The notes under the pieces were generated by a model, which saw only the letters and a list, made by a program, of their open reading frames with translations, had not been told where the DNA came from and searched no databases. Position numbers and translations under genes: made by a program. Below, piece after piece: positions 19,724-27,243 of a stretch of DNA of 56,368 nt. The DNA comes from a bacterium D16-51. Its GTDB lineage: Bacteria; Bacillota; Clostridia; Lachnospirales; Lachnospiraceae. How positions within the stretch are numbered: the first letter of the stretch is position 1; each line of letters begins with the position of its first letter. The stretch spans positions 1 to 56,368 of the forward strand of contig RAYE01000038.1 of NCBI GenBank assembly GCA_003612285.1, read 5' to 3'.

Positions 19724-20734
19724 TTATAACTTCTTAATTTTGCAACTATGAACATGCGTTTTGCTGTCATAATTTATGCCAATCAATAATATATTGCCAC
19801 TATATTTTTCCAACGCCTCCTGATAATGTCTATCAAGTATTTGCTTAACCGCTTCTGTATCACTTTTATTCCATTTCAGTTCTATAATTAATACAGGATT
19901 CATTGCTTTTCACAGCTTCCATAACGGAATTAGGGCTATAAACTGATTTCTCCCCGCTAAAAGCATAACCATCATACCAATGCTTCATTTCACCAAAACT
20001 CAAACCATATTCTTTACATAACCTCTTAACCTCTTCCTCTGTAAAACCAACAAATTTTGCCAGCCTTTTAGGCTGAATCATAGTATACTCACGAAAATCT
20101 GTTAATGCGGACTGTGTGCCATATTTCTTTATCGGCAATATCCCCGTCAAATATGCAGCCTCAATCATCCTGTCTGTCTGCTCTTAAATAATCCACGTAA
20201 AAGCTGAATATATTCTTTATGGAGCGCCGTATCATTTTTCACTTCCCTAAACAGCGCGTCCCATTCATCTATAAGAATAATAAACTTATTCCCTTTAACC
20301 TGATTTACGTCAGACAACGCAACAGGGAGCGAATCGCTATCCTGCAAAACATCAGGGAAATTTTCTCTTAATTCCTGAATAACCTCTGTCTGCAAATACC
20401 TGACAACATCCTTTATATCTTTTACAGTTGAAATAAACCAAGTAATATCTAAATAAATTACATTATGCTTGTTTAAATGCTCCTGATATGATTCATCCCC
20501 GGCAATCTCTAAATCAAAAAATAAACGTCCTGAATCACAGCTTTTATCATAATATGCACATAACATCTGGGCAGCATATGATTTTCCAAATCTCCTCGGC
20601 CTGCTTACACAAGTCAGTTTATCTTTTGAACCAAGAGTACTGTTGATAATTGAAACCAATTCCGATTTATCCACATATATCCCTTTGCGTATCGCAGCAA
20701 AGGCATCATTTCCTAAATTTATATATCTGCCCAT
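19724..20734 (-). pseudogene. Broken AAA-ATPase-like / PD-(D/E)XK nuclease gene
   Basis: Three pieces of one gene are visible. The N-terminal AAA-ATPase-like part starts at the ATG at 20734 (MGRYINLGNDAF, RPRRFGKSYAAQML as P-loop, IILIDEWDALF as Walker B). It is frameshifted within the run CAGACAGACAGG near 20170. The middle part continues in another frame (MIEAAYLTGILPIKKYGTQS) to about 19905. The gene then jumps directly to the C-terminal nuclease end (NPVLIIELKWNKSDTEA ... GNILLIGINYD) in a third frame, stopping at 19724. Intact relatives carry a stretch of roughly 190 residues at this junction, so there is a frameshift plus an internal deletion. These proteins are often multicopy in gut Firmicutes and Bacteroidetes; their role is unknown. 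Confidence 0.8.
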
Positions 20735-20830
20735 AGCCAGCCCTCCCCATTCTTTCAAACATCCTCCAGTACTCCACCCCTTTCCATATATTATACCCGA
20801 ACCACTATAATAATCAACGAAATTCTTTCC

Positions 20831-20878
20831 CAAAAAATGGAGTCTTACACAACGCATCCCATTGCGTTGCCAGACTCC
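20831..20878 (-). terminator. Terminator of spoIIID
   Basis: GGAGTCT (20839-20845) pairs with AGACTCC (20872-20878). An inner stem AACGCA/TGCGTT is present, and on the minus strand a T-run follows (complement of 20832-20837). It lies 10 bp past the spoIIID stop. Confidence 0.85.
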
Positions 20879-20887
20879 TTCCAAACA

Positions 20888-21139
20888 TTACTGACGATGC
20901 AGATATTTTTCTTTTGTTGCCATCCCGCCGCGGATATGCCGTTCTGATTTATTAACATCCAACACTTGCCTTGCCCTTGCAGCAAGAGACGGGTTGATTG
21001 TAAGCAGACGTTCTGTTACATCTTTATGTACCGTGCTTTTACTAATCCCCATTTTTTTCGCGGTCTGACGGACTGTTGCCTTACACTCTACGATATATCT
21101 TGCAGCTTCAACCGCCCGTTCCTCAATATACTCTTTCAA
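20888..21139 (-). CDS. spoIIID: Sporulation transcriptional regulator SpoIIID
   Basis: 83 residues, the usual size. It is a helix-turn-helix DNA-binding protein that acts in the mother cell with sigma E during sporulation. Matching segments are YIEERAVEAARYIVE, ATVRQTAKKMGISKSTVHKD (recognition helix), TERLLTINPSLAARARQVLD and the basic tail HIRGGMATKEKY. The start is the TTG at 21139, preceded by GGGGGA at 7 nt. The in-frame extension to 21262 is not homologous, and a nearby ATG is out of frame. Flanked by its own terminator, a decayed gene and a toxin locus. Its presence indicates a spore-forming lineage. Confidence 0.93.
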   Translation of the reverse strand: MKEYIEERAVEAARYIVECKATVRQTAKKMGISKSTVHKDVTERLLTINPSLAARARQVLDVNKSERHIRGGMATKEKYLHRQ

Positions 21140-21209
21140 GCTCCATCCCCCTGATACTACTTGTTTATTCCATAGTATGTCGGAAAACAGGCATTTATTC
21201 TTTTCTTTA

Positions 21210-21250
21210 TTACTATTCACAGCTATTCTAAACATCATGCGCAAAATAGT
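21210..21250. repeat. Repeat family B fragment upstream of spoIIID
   Basis: TTACTATTCACAGC followed by ATTCTAAACATCATGCGCAA closely matches the left part of the element at 22532-22788. It lies 70 bp upstream of the spoIIID start. Confidence 0.5.
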
Positions 21251-21297
21251 ATAGTTTCCCATAACAAAAAAGAGCCTTGCGGCTCTAAAACCACACC

Positions 21298-21326
21298 TTG
21301 CAAAAACAAGATACCTGTGCTATATT
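21298..21326 (+). promoter_or_regulatory. Predicted promoter of the antitoxin RNA
   Basis: -35 TTGCAA (21298-21303), a 17-bp spacer and -10 TATATT (21321-21326) on the plus strand. Transcription would start near 21333, pointing into the toxin gene's 3' end. Confidence 0.6.
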
Positions 21327-21332
21327 AGACAT

Positions 21333-21427
21333 ATAAAAAGAGCAACCGCCCACAAAGTGGTTAGCCTCCTGAAGTTCAGTTTATAAGCCTGCCTTCATCC
21401 GGCAAGATACAAGGCAGGCTTATTTAT
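21333..21427 (+). ncRNA. Putative antisense antitoxin RNA
   Basis: A short transcript of about 95 nt is predicted from the promoter at 21298-21326 to the bidirectional hairpin at 21383-21423. It contains a small stem region, ACCGCCCACAAAGTGGT. It holds no plausible ORF. It is convergent with the small toxin gene and complementary to the 3' end of the toxin mRNA, the layout of type I systems such as BsrG/SR4 and TxpA/RatA. The RNA is inferred from promoter plus terminator; the ends are approximate. Confidence 0.55.
21383..21423. terminator. Shared bidirectional terminator of toxin and antitoxin
   Basis: ATAAGCCTGCCTT (21383-21395) and AAGGCAGGCTTAT (21411-21423) form a perfect 13-bp stem directly after the toxin stop codon, with T-rich sequence on both strands. 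Confidence 0.85.
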
Positions 21428-21516
21428 TTGTGCTTGTTATTACTATCAATATAGGCAAGCAGTGTGATTAAAAATGTTGAGAACAGGATTAAATCCTGGA
21501 ATGTATACATCTCCAT
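21424..21516 (-). CDS. Type I toxin, putative holin-like small membrane peptide
   Basis: 30 residues. A short polar start (MEMYTFQD) is followed by one membrane helix (LILFSTFLITLLAYI) and a polar/charged end (DSNNKHK). This is the pattern of the putative holin-like toxin family (TxpA/BsrG/YonT group). Such peptides insert in the membrane and stop growth when over-made. The RBS GGGGAGGTGG is 6 nt before the ATG and can be masked by CCTCCCT 15 nt upstream (21546-21552). It has its own promoter, a shared terminator and a convergent antisense RNA gene. Too short for usual gene finders. Confidence 0.75.
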   Translation of the reverse strand: MEMYTFQDLILFSTFLITLLAYIDSNNKHK

Positions 21517-21524
21517 CCGCACCA

Positions 21525-21552
21525 CCTCCCCTCTTATGTAAGTTTAGGGAGG
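21525..21552 (-). promoter_or_regulatory. SD-sequestering hairpin in the toxin leader
   Basis: In the mRNA, CCTCCCT (21546-21552) can pair with AGGGGAGG (ribosome binding site, 21525-21532), hiding the toxin start. Translational masking of this sort is a hallmark of type I toxin mRNAs. Confidence 0.6.
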
Positions 21553-21587
21553 CTCGTCCACCTTGTAACACGGTTACTCCGTAACTG

Positions 21588-21616
21588 ATTGTACCACAAC
21601 AGACATTCCCTGGCAA
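21588..21616 (-). promoter_or_regulatory. Predicted promoter of the toxin gene
   Basis: On the minus strand, -35 TTGCCA (21611-21616), a 17-bp spacer and -10 TACAAT (21588-21593), both 5 of 6 to consensus. The leader is about 65 nt. Confidence 0.7.
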
Positions 21617-21717
21617 TCTCCTGATAGTACGCCTGTTTTGCAGCTACATCTTAATGTTACTGTTCACTCCGTGCCCAGTAACAGCAGCATACCCACGTAA
21701 TAGAAATATGCTTATCA

Positions 21718-22119
21718 TTATTTGGGGTTGTCATAATACTGTGTCATTAATTGTACAAATTCTTCATCCAAATTAAGTTCATCTGATATTTCCTTTACAG
21801 AACTTTTCTTTATACAGTATCTTTGGTATATAATTGCAGACAGTTCACATGACTGCGCTATCAATGTCCCCACCATTTTTCGCATAAGATTGACATATTC
21901 TAATATATTCGGATCCACTTCCACAGCAGAATCTGAAATCAATTTAGAAAAATCCACTTCATCATTTTTTTCACTTCTCCCATTAAGACTTTCCCTTATA
22001 AAATTTCTAAGCATTTCCTGTTCTTCTTCTGGCAATCGTGCATATAGCCAAACTAATTCTATTGACTCAAGCGGCATATCTTTAGGCAAAGGTGGTAACT
22101 GTATGTATTCTGACTTCAT
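21718..22119 (-). CDS. Hypothetical protein
   Basis: 133 residues, acidic, no signal peptide or membrane segment. I recognise no family. The start ATG at 22119 has GGAGA about 10 nt ahead. The C-terminal half looks helical, with a stretch (SSVKEISDELNLDEEFVQLMTQY) that resembles a small winged or helix-turn-helix unit, but this is weak. It is divergent from the XRE regulator at 22295, and the shared 175-bp gap contains a direct repeat (TACACCRTTAA at 22163 and 22204). The two may form a regulated pair. Confidence 0.6.
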   Translation of the reverse strand: MKSEYIQLPPLPKDMPLESIELVWLYARLPEEEQEMLRNFIRESLNGRSEKNDEVDFSKLISDSAVEVDPNILEYVNLMRKMVGTLIAQSCELSAIIYQRYCIKKSSVKEISDELNLDEEFVQLMTQYYDNPK

Positions 22120-22162
22120 ATATTTGCTGGTCTCCTTCCATATTCTGAATTTCTAATAGCCG

Positions 22163-22214
22163 TACACCATTAACTTATCACAATAGAAGCGCCCAGTCAA
22201 CCTTACACCGTTAA
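22163..22214. repeat. Direct repeat in a divergent promoter region
   Basis: TACACCATTAA (22163-22173) and TACACCGTTAA (22204-22214), 41 bp apart (about four helical turns), lie between the divergent hypothetical gene and the XRE regulator. They are possible operator half-sites. A TATAAT at 22235-22240 could be the regulator's -10. Confidence 0.35.
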
Positions 22215-22294
22215 TATCATTTAATAAAACCTCGTATAATATATGGCAAACCAAAAAACACTATAATAAGGTGGATAAATCCAGGGGGTTCTTT

Positions 22295-22537
22295 ATGACA
22301 TATTCAGACGCCATTATCAAAAGACTGACCGAATTATGTAATGAACGAAATATTACAATAAATAAACTGGCGGTTCTATCTGGCATTACCCAATCCACTG
22401 TTGAAAATATTATATCTGGAAAGACAAAAAATCCCAAACTAAAAACGCTCCATAAGTTATCAATCGGTTTAGATATGACTGTATCAGAACTATTAGATTT
22501 TCCTGAAATGAATGAAACCATTTTTGAAGATGAATAG
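22295..22537 (+). CDS. XRE-family transcriptional regulator
   Basis: 80 residues, essentially one Cro/C1-type helix-turn-helix domain (ITINKLAVLSGITQSTVENII, then LKTLHKLSIGLDMTVSELL). The ATG at 22295 follows GGGGG at 6 nt. A GTG at 22271 is possible but less likely. It is divergent from the unknown gene at 21718-22119. The last codons and the stop lie at the edge of a family B repeat, so the acidic C-terminus may have been set by repeat insertion. Regulated target unknown. Confidence 0.85.
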   Translation: MTYSDAIIKRLTELCNERNITINKLAVLSGITQSTVENIISGKTKNPKLKTLHKLSIGLDMTVSELLDFPEMNETIFEDE

Positions 22538-22789
22538 TAACTATTCACGGCCATTCTAAACAACATGCGTAAAACCTGCCAGCAAAGCTGTCAGGTCTCC
22601 GCTCCGCTTCGGTCCGTGCTAAACAAGCGTCACAGGCACTTAGCACCGCTGCTAAAGCAGCTTGCGTTTTACTTATGTTGTTTAAGAACAGCCTTTACAG
22701 TCAATTTCTGGAAAAGAGCCAAAACCTTATGTGCAGGCACAACGATTTCGGCCTTTTTCAGAAATCGACCGTGAATAGTAACTATTCAC
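22532..22789. repeat. Repeat family B element, full-length folded form
   Basis: About 258 bp between GAATAGTAACTATTCACGG (22532-22550) and CCGTGAATAGTAACTATTC (22769-22787), which are mutually inverted and each nearly palindromic. Nested inside are AAACAACAT-gc-GTAAAAC with its inverted partner (around 22558-22684) and a pair based on AATTTCTGGAAAAG/CTTTTTCAGAAAT. No ORF or transposase. It looks like a MITE-like or multi-branched RNA-forming repeat. The left end overlaps the XRE stop codon. Confidence 0.6.
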
Positions 22790-22953
22790 CAAATTTTTAC
22801 AATATTTTTTCTCTTTTTATACTTCTTTTTTTTCTTTAAAGTGGTACACTGTTACTATTGTCACTGTCCACTCTGTGGCCAATGACTCAGGAACTGTAAG
22901 AAAACAGCTCCTGCTGCCTGAATTTTACCCAAAGCATAAACGGAGGATAAACC
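22790..22953. other. trkA leader region
   Basis: This AT-rich stretch contains a family A-like hairpin, AGGAACTGT (22889-22897) with ACAGCTCCT (22904-22912). I see no c-di-AMP (ydaO-type) riboswitch core. No clear promoter is assigned. Confidence 0.35.
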
Positions 22954-24348
22954 ATGTTTAAAACAAAAAGCCCTGAACCAGCAAAACAGGGATTAAATAT
23001 TATTATTGTGGGCTGCGGCAAGGTTGGCGCAACCCTAATTGAACAGCTTTCCCGCGAAGGGCATGATATTACGATCATTGACCAGAATGCCCAGAAAATC
23101 CAGGAAATCACAAACCAATACGATATTATGGGAATGACAGGAAATGGAGCCAGCTACAATGTCCAGATGGAAGCAGGCATTGAAAATACGGATTTGTTCA
23201 TTGCCGTTACAGGATCGGACGAGCTAAACCTCCTTTGCTGTACCATCGCAAAACGTGTTGGTGAATGTTCGGCAATCGCCAGAGTCCGAACGCCGGACTA
23301 CAGCCACGAAATCAGCTACCTGCGCGAAAAGCTCGGACTGGCCATGATTATTAACCCTGAACTGGAAGCCGCCAGGGAAATTGCCCGTATCCTGTATCTT
23401 CCAACTGCATTGGAAGTCAACTCTTTCGCACATGGGCAGGCAGAACTAATTAAACTTAAAATCCCAGAAGGAAATGCACTTGACGGCATCACGCTTGCAG
23501 ATTTCGGCAAAAATACAACAGCGGACATATTAATCTGCGCTATTGAGCGGAATGGCGATGTCTATATCCCTTCCGGAAATTTCCAAATGCTCAAAGGCGA
23601 TGTCGTTTCCTTTGTAGCAACCAGAAAAACAGCAAAAGCTTTCCTGGAAAGTTCCGGCTTCCAGACAAACCAGGTAAAGGACACTATGATAATTGGCGGA
23701 AGCCGGGCTGCTTATTATCTTGCTGAGCAGCTACTACATATGGGCATTTCTGTCAAGATTATTGAAAATGACCGCGCCCGGTGCGAAGCCCTAAGCATCC
23801 TTCTCCCGAAAGCTATTATTATAAATGGGGATGGAACTGACCAGGAACTGTTAGAAGAAGAGGGAATAATTTATGCAGAATCCTTTGTTCCCCTGACAGG
23901 GATTGATGAAGAAAATATTCTGCTGACACTTTATGCCCGCCAGGTTTCCAAGGCAAAAGTTATAACCAAAATCAACCGCATTAACTTTAAGGATGTCATC
24001 AGCCGCCTTGACCTTGGCAGCGTAATATATCCGCGCTATATCACGTCAGAGGCAATCATCGCCTATGTACGCGCAAAAAAAGCATCCATGAACAGTAATG
24101 TAGAAACTCTATACCATATGTTCGATAACAAGGCAGAAGCAATTGAGTTCCGTGTAAACGAGACATCCAGTGTTACCAATATCCCGTTGATGGATCTTTC
24201 CCTGAAAAAGAACCTGTTGATTTCTTTTATCAGCCGGAATGGCGCAATCATTATCCCAAGTGGAAAGGACTGCATCAAAGTTGGCGACACCGTCATGATT
24301 GTAACAACACATACCGGTTTTAATGATATCCAGGATATTTTGGAATAA
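22954..24348 (+). CDS. trkA: Trk potassium uptake system, NAD-binding subunit TrkA
   Basis: 464 residues, a cytoplasmic regulatory subunit gating the TrkH channel. It has two RCK modules in tandem. The first Rossmann fold has GCGKVG at about 26-31 (IIIVGCGKVGATL), followed by DITIIDQN with the acidic ribose-binding residue. The second starts around 247 (TMIIGGSRAAYYLAEQL ... VKIIEND), with a less canonical glycine loop (GGSRAA). Each is followed by an RCK_C-type domain. The RBS CGGAGG is 7 nt before the ATG. It is followed by trkH after 15 bp, clearly one operon. Confidence 0.93.
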   Translation: MFKTKSPEPAKQGLNIIIVGCGKVGATLIEQLSREGHDITIIDQNAQKIQEITNQYDIMGMTGNGASYNVQMEAGIENTDLFIAVTGSDELNLLCCTIAKRVGECSAIARVRTPDYSHEISYLREKLGLAMIINPELEAAREIARILYLPTALEVNSFAHGQAELIKLKIPEGNALDGITLADFGKNTTADILICAIERNGDVYIPSGNFQMLKGDVVSFVATRKTAKAFLESSGFQTNQVKDTMIIGGSRAAYYLAEQLLHMGISVKIIENDRARCEALSILLPKAIIINGDGTDQELLEEEGIIYAESFVPLTGIDEENILLTLYARQVSKAKVITKINRINFKDVISRLDLGSVIYPRYITSEAIIAYVRAKKASMNSNVETLYHMFDNKAEAIEFRVNETSSVTNIPLMDLSLKKNLLISFISRNGAIIIPSGKDCIKVGDTVMIVTTHTGFNDIQDILE

Positions 24349-24363
24349 GAAATGGAGTAACCT

Positions 24364-25866
24364 ATGAACAGTTCTATTATACGTTATATTTTAGGATATA
24401 TTTTAAAAATAGAAGGGCTTCTTTTACTGCTTCCATGCCTGACAGCCCTTATTTACCAGGAAAAAGAAGGATTATACTACCTCGCTGTTTCCGCAATCTG
24501 CCTCTTTGTTGGAATGCTGATTACAATTAAAAAACCGGCAAGCTTTGTCTTTTACCAGAAAGAAGGCTGTGTTGCTACCGCTTTGAGCTGGATTGTTATG
24601 AGTATCTTTGGCTGTCTTCCATTTATTTTTACAGGGGAAATCCCGTCCTTTGCAGATGCGCTTTTTGAAACCGTTTCTGGTTTTACGACAACAGGAGGAA
24701 GCATTTTAAGTGATGTAGAAGCGCTGTCCCACTGCTCTATTTTATGGCGGAGTTTCACACACTGGATTGGCGGAATGGGCGTGCTTGTGTTCCTGCTTGC
24801 CATTATACCGATGAGCGGCGGCTCCCATATTAACCTGATGCGTGCAGAAAGCACCGGGGCGTCTGTTGGCAAGCTTGTCCCAAAAATGAAATACACTGCC
24901 CGCATTTTATATATTATTTATATGGGAATGTCCCTATTGCAATTTATCTTACTGATTGCAGGAAACATGCCTGTTTTTGACGCACTCAACACAACATTTG
25001 CCACCGCGGGCACCGGCGGATTTGGCATTAAAAACAACAGCCTGGCAGGTTACTCTGCTTATATCCAATGGGTAACTACAATTTTTATGATACTTTTTGG
25101 CGTCAGCTTTAATACATATTATTACCTGCTGTACCGTAACTTTAAAAAGGCCCTTAGCTCTGAAGAAGTAAAATATTACTTCCTGATTATCCTGTCTGCA
25201 ATTGCCATTATTTTTATCGAAATCCTGGAAACCACCTCTGGAATCTGGGATGCGCTGACACAGTCATCTTTCCAGGTTGCATCCATTATTACAACAACCG
25301 GTTTTTCAACCGTAGACTTTAACCTATGGCCGCAGACAGCAAAAATGATATTGCTTGGCTTGATGTTTATCGGCTCCTGTGCCGGAAGTACGGGCGGCGG
25401 CATTAAAGTTTCCCGCCTGATCATTTTAATAAAAACAGTGGCGAAAGAATTAAATTCCTACATCCATCCAAAAAGCATCCGCAAAATTAAGGTAGACAAA
25501 AAACCGGTAGAACATGAAATTGTCCGCACAATCAACGTTTACCTAATCACATTCTGCCTGATCTGCGCTGTTTCAATTTTTGCTATTTCCTTTGACCAAA
25601 AGGACTTTACCACAAACTTTACAGCCGTTGCAGCCTGTATTAATAATATAGGCCCGGGATTTGAACTGGTCGGCCCAACAGAGAATTTTGGCTTTTTCTC
25701 CCCGTTTTCCAAATATGTCCTGATTTTTGACATGCTTGCCGGGAGGCTGGAGCTATTCCCGATGCTGATTCTGTTCCACCCGGTAATCTGGAAAAGCGCC
25801 CTGACACAACGGCCGGGCAAAAAAGGCGCAAAGCCTTTCCAAACCCGGAAACACCCTGCCAGATAA
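24364..25866 (+). CDS. trkH: Trk potassium uptake channel subunit TrkH
   Basis: 500 residues, a polytopic membrane protein with about ten transmembrane segments and four pore loops. Selectivity-filter motifs can be seen in order: GFTTTGGS, FATAGTGGFG, IITTTGFST and CINNIGPGF, with the expected central glycines. The C-terminal tail is basic (RPGKKGAKPFQTRKHPAR). It works with TrkA for potassium uptake. Start 15 bp after trkA, with a GGAG just upstream. Confidence 0.94.
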   Translation: MNSSIIRYILGYILKIEGLLLLLPCLTALIYQEKEGLYYLAVSAICLFVGMLITIKKPASFVFYQKEGCVATALSWIVMSIFGCLPFIFTGEIPSFADALFETVSGFTTTGGSILSDVEALSHCSILWRSFTHWIGGMGVLVFLLAIIPMSGGSHINLMRAESTGASVGKLVPKMKYTARILYIIYMGMSLLQFILLIAGNMPVFDALNTTFATAGTGGFGIKNNSLAGYSAYIQWVTTIFMILFGVSFNTYYYLLYRNFKKALSSEEVKYYFLIILSAIAIIFIEILETTSGIWDALTQSSFQVASIITTTGFSTVDFNLWPQTAKMILLGLMFIGSCAGSTGGGIKVSRLIILIKTVAKELNSYIHPKSIRKIKVDKKPVEHEIVRTINVYLITFCLICAVSIFAISFDQKDFTTNFTAVAACINNIGPGFELVGPTENFGFFSPFSKYVLIFDMLAGRLELFPMLILFHPVIWKSALTQRPGKKGAKPFQTRKHPAR

Positions 25867-25880
25867 GCAGCAGCCACTAC

Positions 25881-26003
25881 GTAACAGCGCAATTTCCCAT
25901 AATATAAAAAAGCGCACCGCCAGCGCTGGTGCGCTAGCAAGAATTGCTTCGCAATTCTTGTTGACAACCACCATGTAACAGCAAAATTTCCTATAATATA
26001 AAA
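25881..26003. repeat. Direct repeats flanking two hairpins after trkH
   Basis: A 29-bp direct repeat (25881-25909 and 25975-26003, 26 of 29 identical, core AATTTCC-ATAATATAAAA) brackets two perfect hairpins. These are AGCGCACC/GGTGCGCT (25911-25935) and CAAGAATTGC-TTC-GCAATTCTTG (25938-25960). The first has a T-run only on the minus-strand side. This may be a duplicated 3' terminator module or a small repeat unit. Confidence 0.55.
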
Positions 26004-26005
26004 GC

Positions 26006-26038
26006 AGCAGAGGCTGGGATTATCCCACAGCCTCTGCT
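26006..26038 (-). terminator. Terminator overlapping the transglycosylase stop codon
   Basis: AGCAGAGGCTG (26006-26016) and CAGCCTCTGCT (26028-26038) form a perfect 11-bp stem, with GGGA/TCCC extending inward. The stop codon at 26020-26022 is in the loop. On the minus strand it is followed by GCTTTTATA. One arm encodes the last residues (AEAVG). Confidence 0.8.
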
Positions 26039-26718
26039 ATTTCATATGCTTCTTTATAACTTAATACTTTAGATACATAAGACTTACAATATGACGGGAC
26101 GCCGCCATTCCTTTTTACTGCACCGCTTCCTGCGTTATATGCTGCAAGCGCCAGCCTTACATCACCATTAAATTCTTTTAATTTTTGTGCAATGCACTTT
26201 GCGCCACCCATAATATTCTGTTCCGGGTCATATGGGTTTGATACGCCAAGTTCCTTTGCCGTTCCCGGCATCAGCTGCATAATGCCAATTGCACCTGCGC
26301 TTGACACATCATTTGGGTTAAAATTTGACTCTGCTTTTGCAATTGCTTTTAAAAGGCTTTCCGAAACACCATATACTTTTGCAGCCTTTTTGAAATATTC
26401 ATCATATTTCGTTTTCTTCATCGCATCTGCAGAAGTCGTGTTGCTGCTTGAAGATGACTTCTCCACAGAATCTTTCTTTTCTGCAACATCTATATAAACA
26501 ACTTCTTTCCCAGTAACCGGGTCTTTATACACAGTTTCTGACTTTTCTGCTGATGCATCCTTTTGGGTAACCTCTTCCCTGCTTTCTGTTTCCTGTGCTT
26601 CTTCCTCCTTTTTCAGCACATCCTGAAAATCAGTTTTTGTCAGCTTTGTTGGGTGGTTTTCCCCACTTTTATATGCCACAATCGGCTTAATATGTAAATA
26701 TGACACACTTTCGAGCAT
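26020..26718 (-). CDS. Lytic transglycosylase (SLT domain)
   Basis: 232 residues. The N-terminal half is polar, low-complexity and Glu/Lys/Ser-rich (to about 115). The C-terminal half is an SLT/GEWL-type domain with catalytic Glu in KAIAKAESNFNP, then SSAGAIGIMQLMPGTA, and LALAAYNAGSGAV. It cleaves peptidoglycan glycan strands, forming 1,6-anhydro ends. No classical signal peptide is seen at the chosen start, so its export route is unclear; such proteins occur in flagellar or sporulation settings. The ATG at 26718 has GGAGGAG 8 nt ahead; an upstream ATG at 26766 has no such site. Confidence 0.88.
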   Translation of the reverse strand: MLESVSYLHIKPIVAYKSGENHPTKLTKTDFQDVLKKEEEAQETESREEVTQKDASAEKSETVYKDPVTGKEVVYIDVAEKKDSVEKSSSSSNTTSADAMKKTKYDEYFKKAAKVYGVSESLLKAIAKAESNFNPNDVSSAGAIGIMQLMPGTAKELGVSNPYDPEQNIMGGAKCIAQKLKEFNGDVRLALAAYNAGSGAVKRNGGVPSYCKSYVSKVLSYKEAYEIAEAVG

Positions 26719-26836
26719 AATACGCTCTCCTCCCTGTTTCCTAAAACTTCTGCTGATTCCAAGCATCAGAACATGTCCGGGAAAACGGCAAATTCCATTC
26801 CAACATGCCGGCTGCGTTTTCCACCATAACTGCCTG

Positions 26837-27130
26837 TCACTTCTTATCTGAAAACAGCATCTGCAAAGTAATATCTTCTGTCACTGTTTTACAGGTTACT
26901 GTTTCTAATGGCACGCTGTCCCCTTTACATAAAACAGCTTTTCCCCGCAATGCCTCTGTATTTTTTACACTTTGCGGCAGCACTTTTGAAATATTTGCCT
27001 TTGCCTGCTTTTTGATATTTACCTTTGTAACAGTGGCATCCTGTACTGTATGGACAGACGCCCTGACTGGCGAAACGGCTTCTCCGTGCTTAGCATATAT
27101 AACTTCTGCCTTTTTTCCTTCACGAATCAT
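26837..27130 (-). CDS. Hypothetical small basic protein
   Basis: 97 residues from the ATG at 27130, which has GGGGG 6 nt ahead. It is Lys/Thr/Val-rich with no membrane segment or signal peptide. No family recognised. It lies 118 bp upstream of the transglycosylase on the same strand and could be co-transcribed with it. An imperfect inverted repeat (GGGCAT...ATGCCC, 27169-27204) precedes it. Confidence 0.5.
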   Translation of the reverse strand: MIREGKKAEVIYAKHGEAVSPVRASVHTVQDATVTKVNIKKQAKANISKVLPQSVKNTEALRGKAVLCKGDSVPLETVTCKTVTEDITLQMLFSDKK

Positions 27131-27168
27131 AGTTTCCCCCTGTCTGTGCTGTCCCACACACTGTACCA

Positions 27169-27204
27169 GGGCATGTTTAAGAACACCTTAGGTAAACAAT
27201 GCCC
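27169..27204. repeat. Inverted repeat between two minus-strand genes
   Basis: GGGCATGTTTA pairs with TAAACAATGCCC (one bulged base). There is no good T-run on either strand, so it is either a weak terminator of the binding-protein gene or a leader structure of the next gene. Confidence 0.4.
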
Positions 27205-27243
27205 TCTAATCAGTTTATCATTTTTTACTGGAATTGTCCACTC

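Noticed and set aside
20160-20180. Phase-variable switch at CAGACAGACAGG in the AAA-ATPase gene
   Set aside because: Only about two and a half repeat units, and the gene also has a large internal deletion, so decay is the simpler reading.
21140-21262. Longer spoIIID from an upstream ATG
   Set aside because: The 41 extra residues lack homology to SpoIIID; the TTG at 21139 has a fitting ribosome site and gives the normal length.
22790-22953. c-di-AMP riboswitch ahead of trkA
   Set aside because: The leader is too short and lacks the conserved ydaO-type core sequences.
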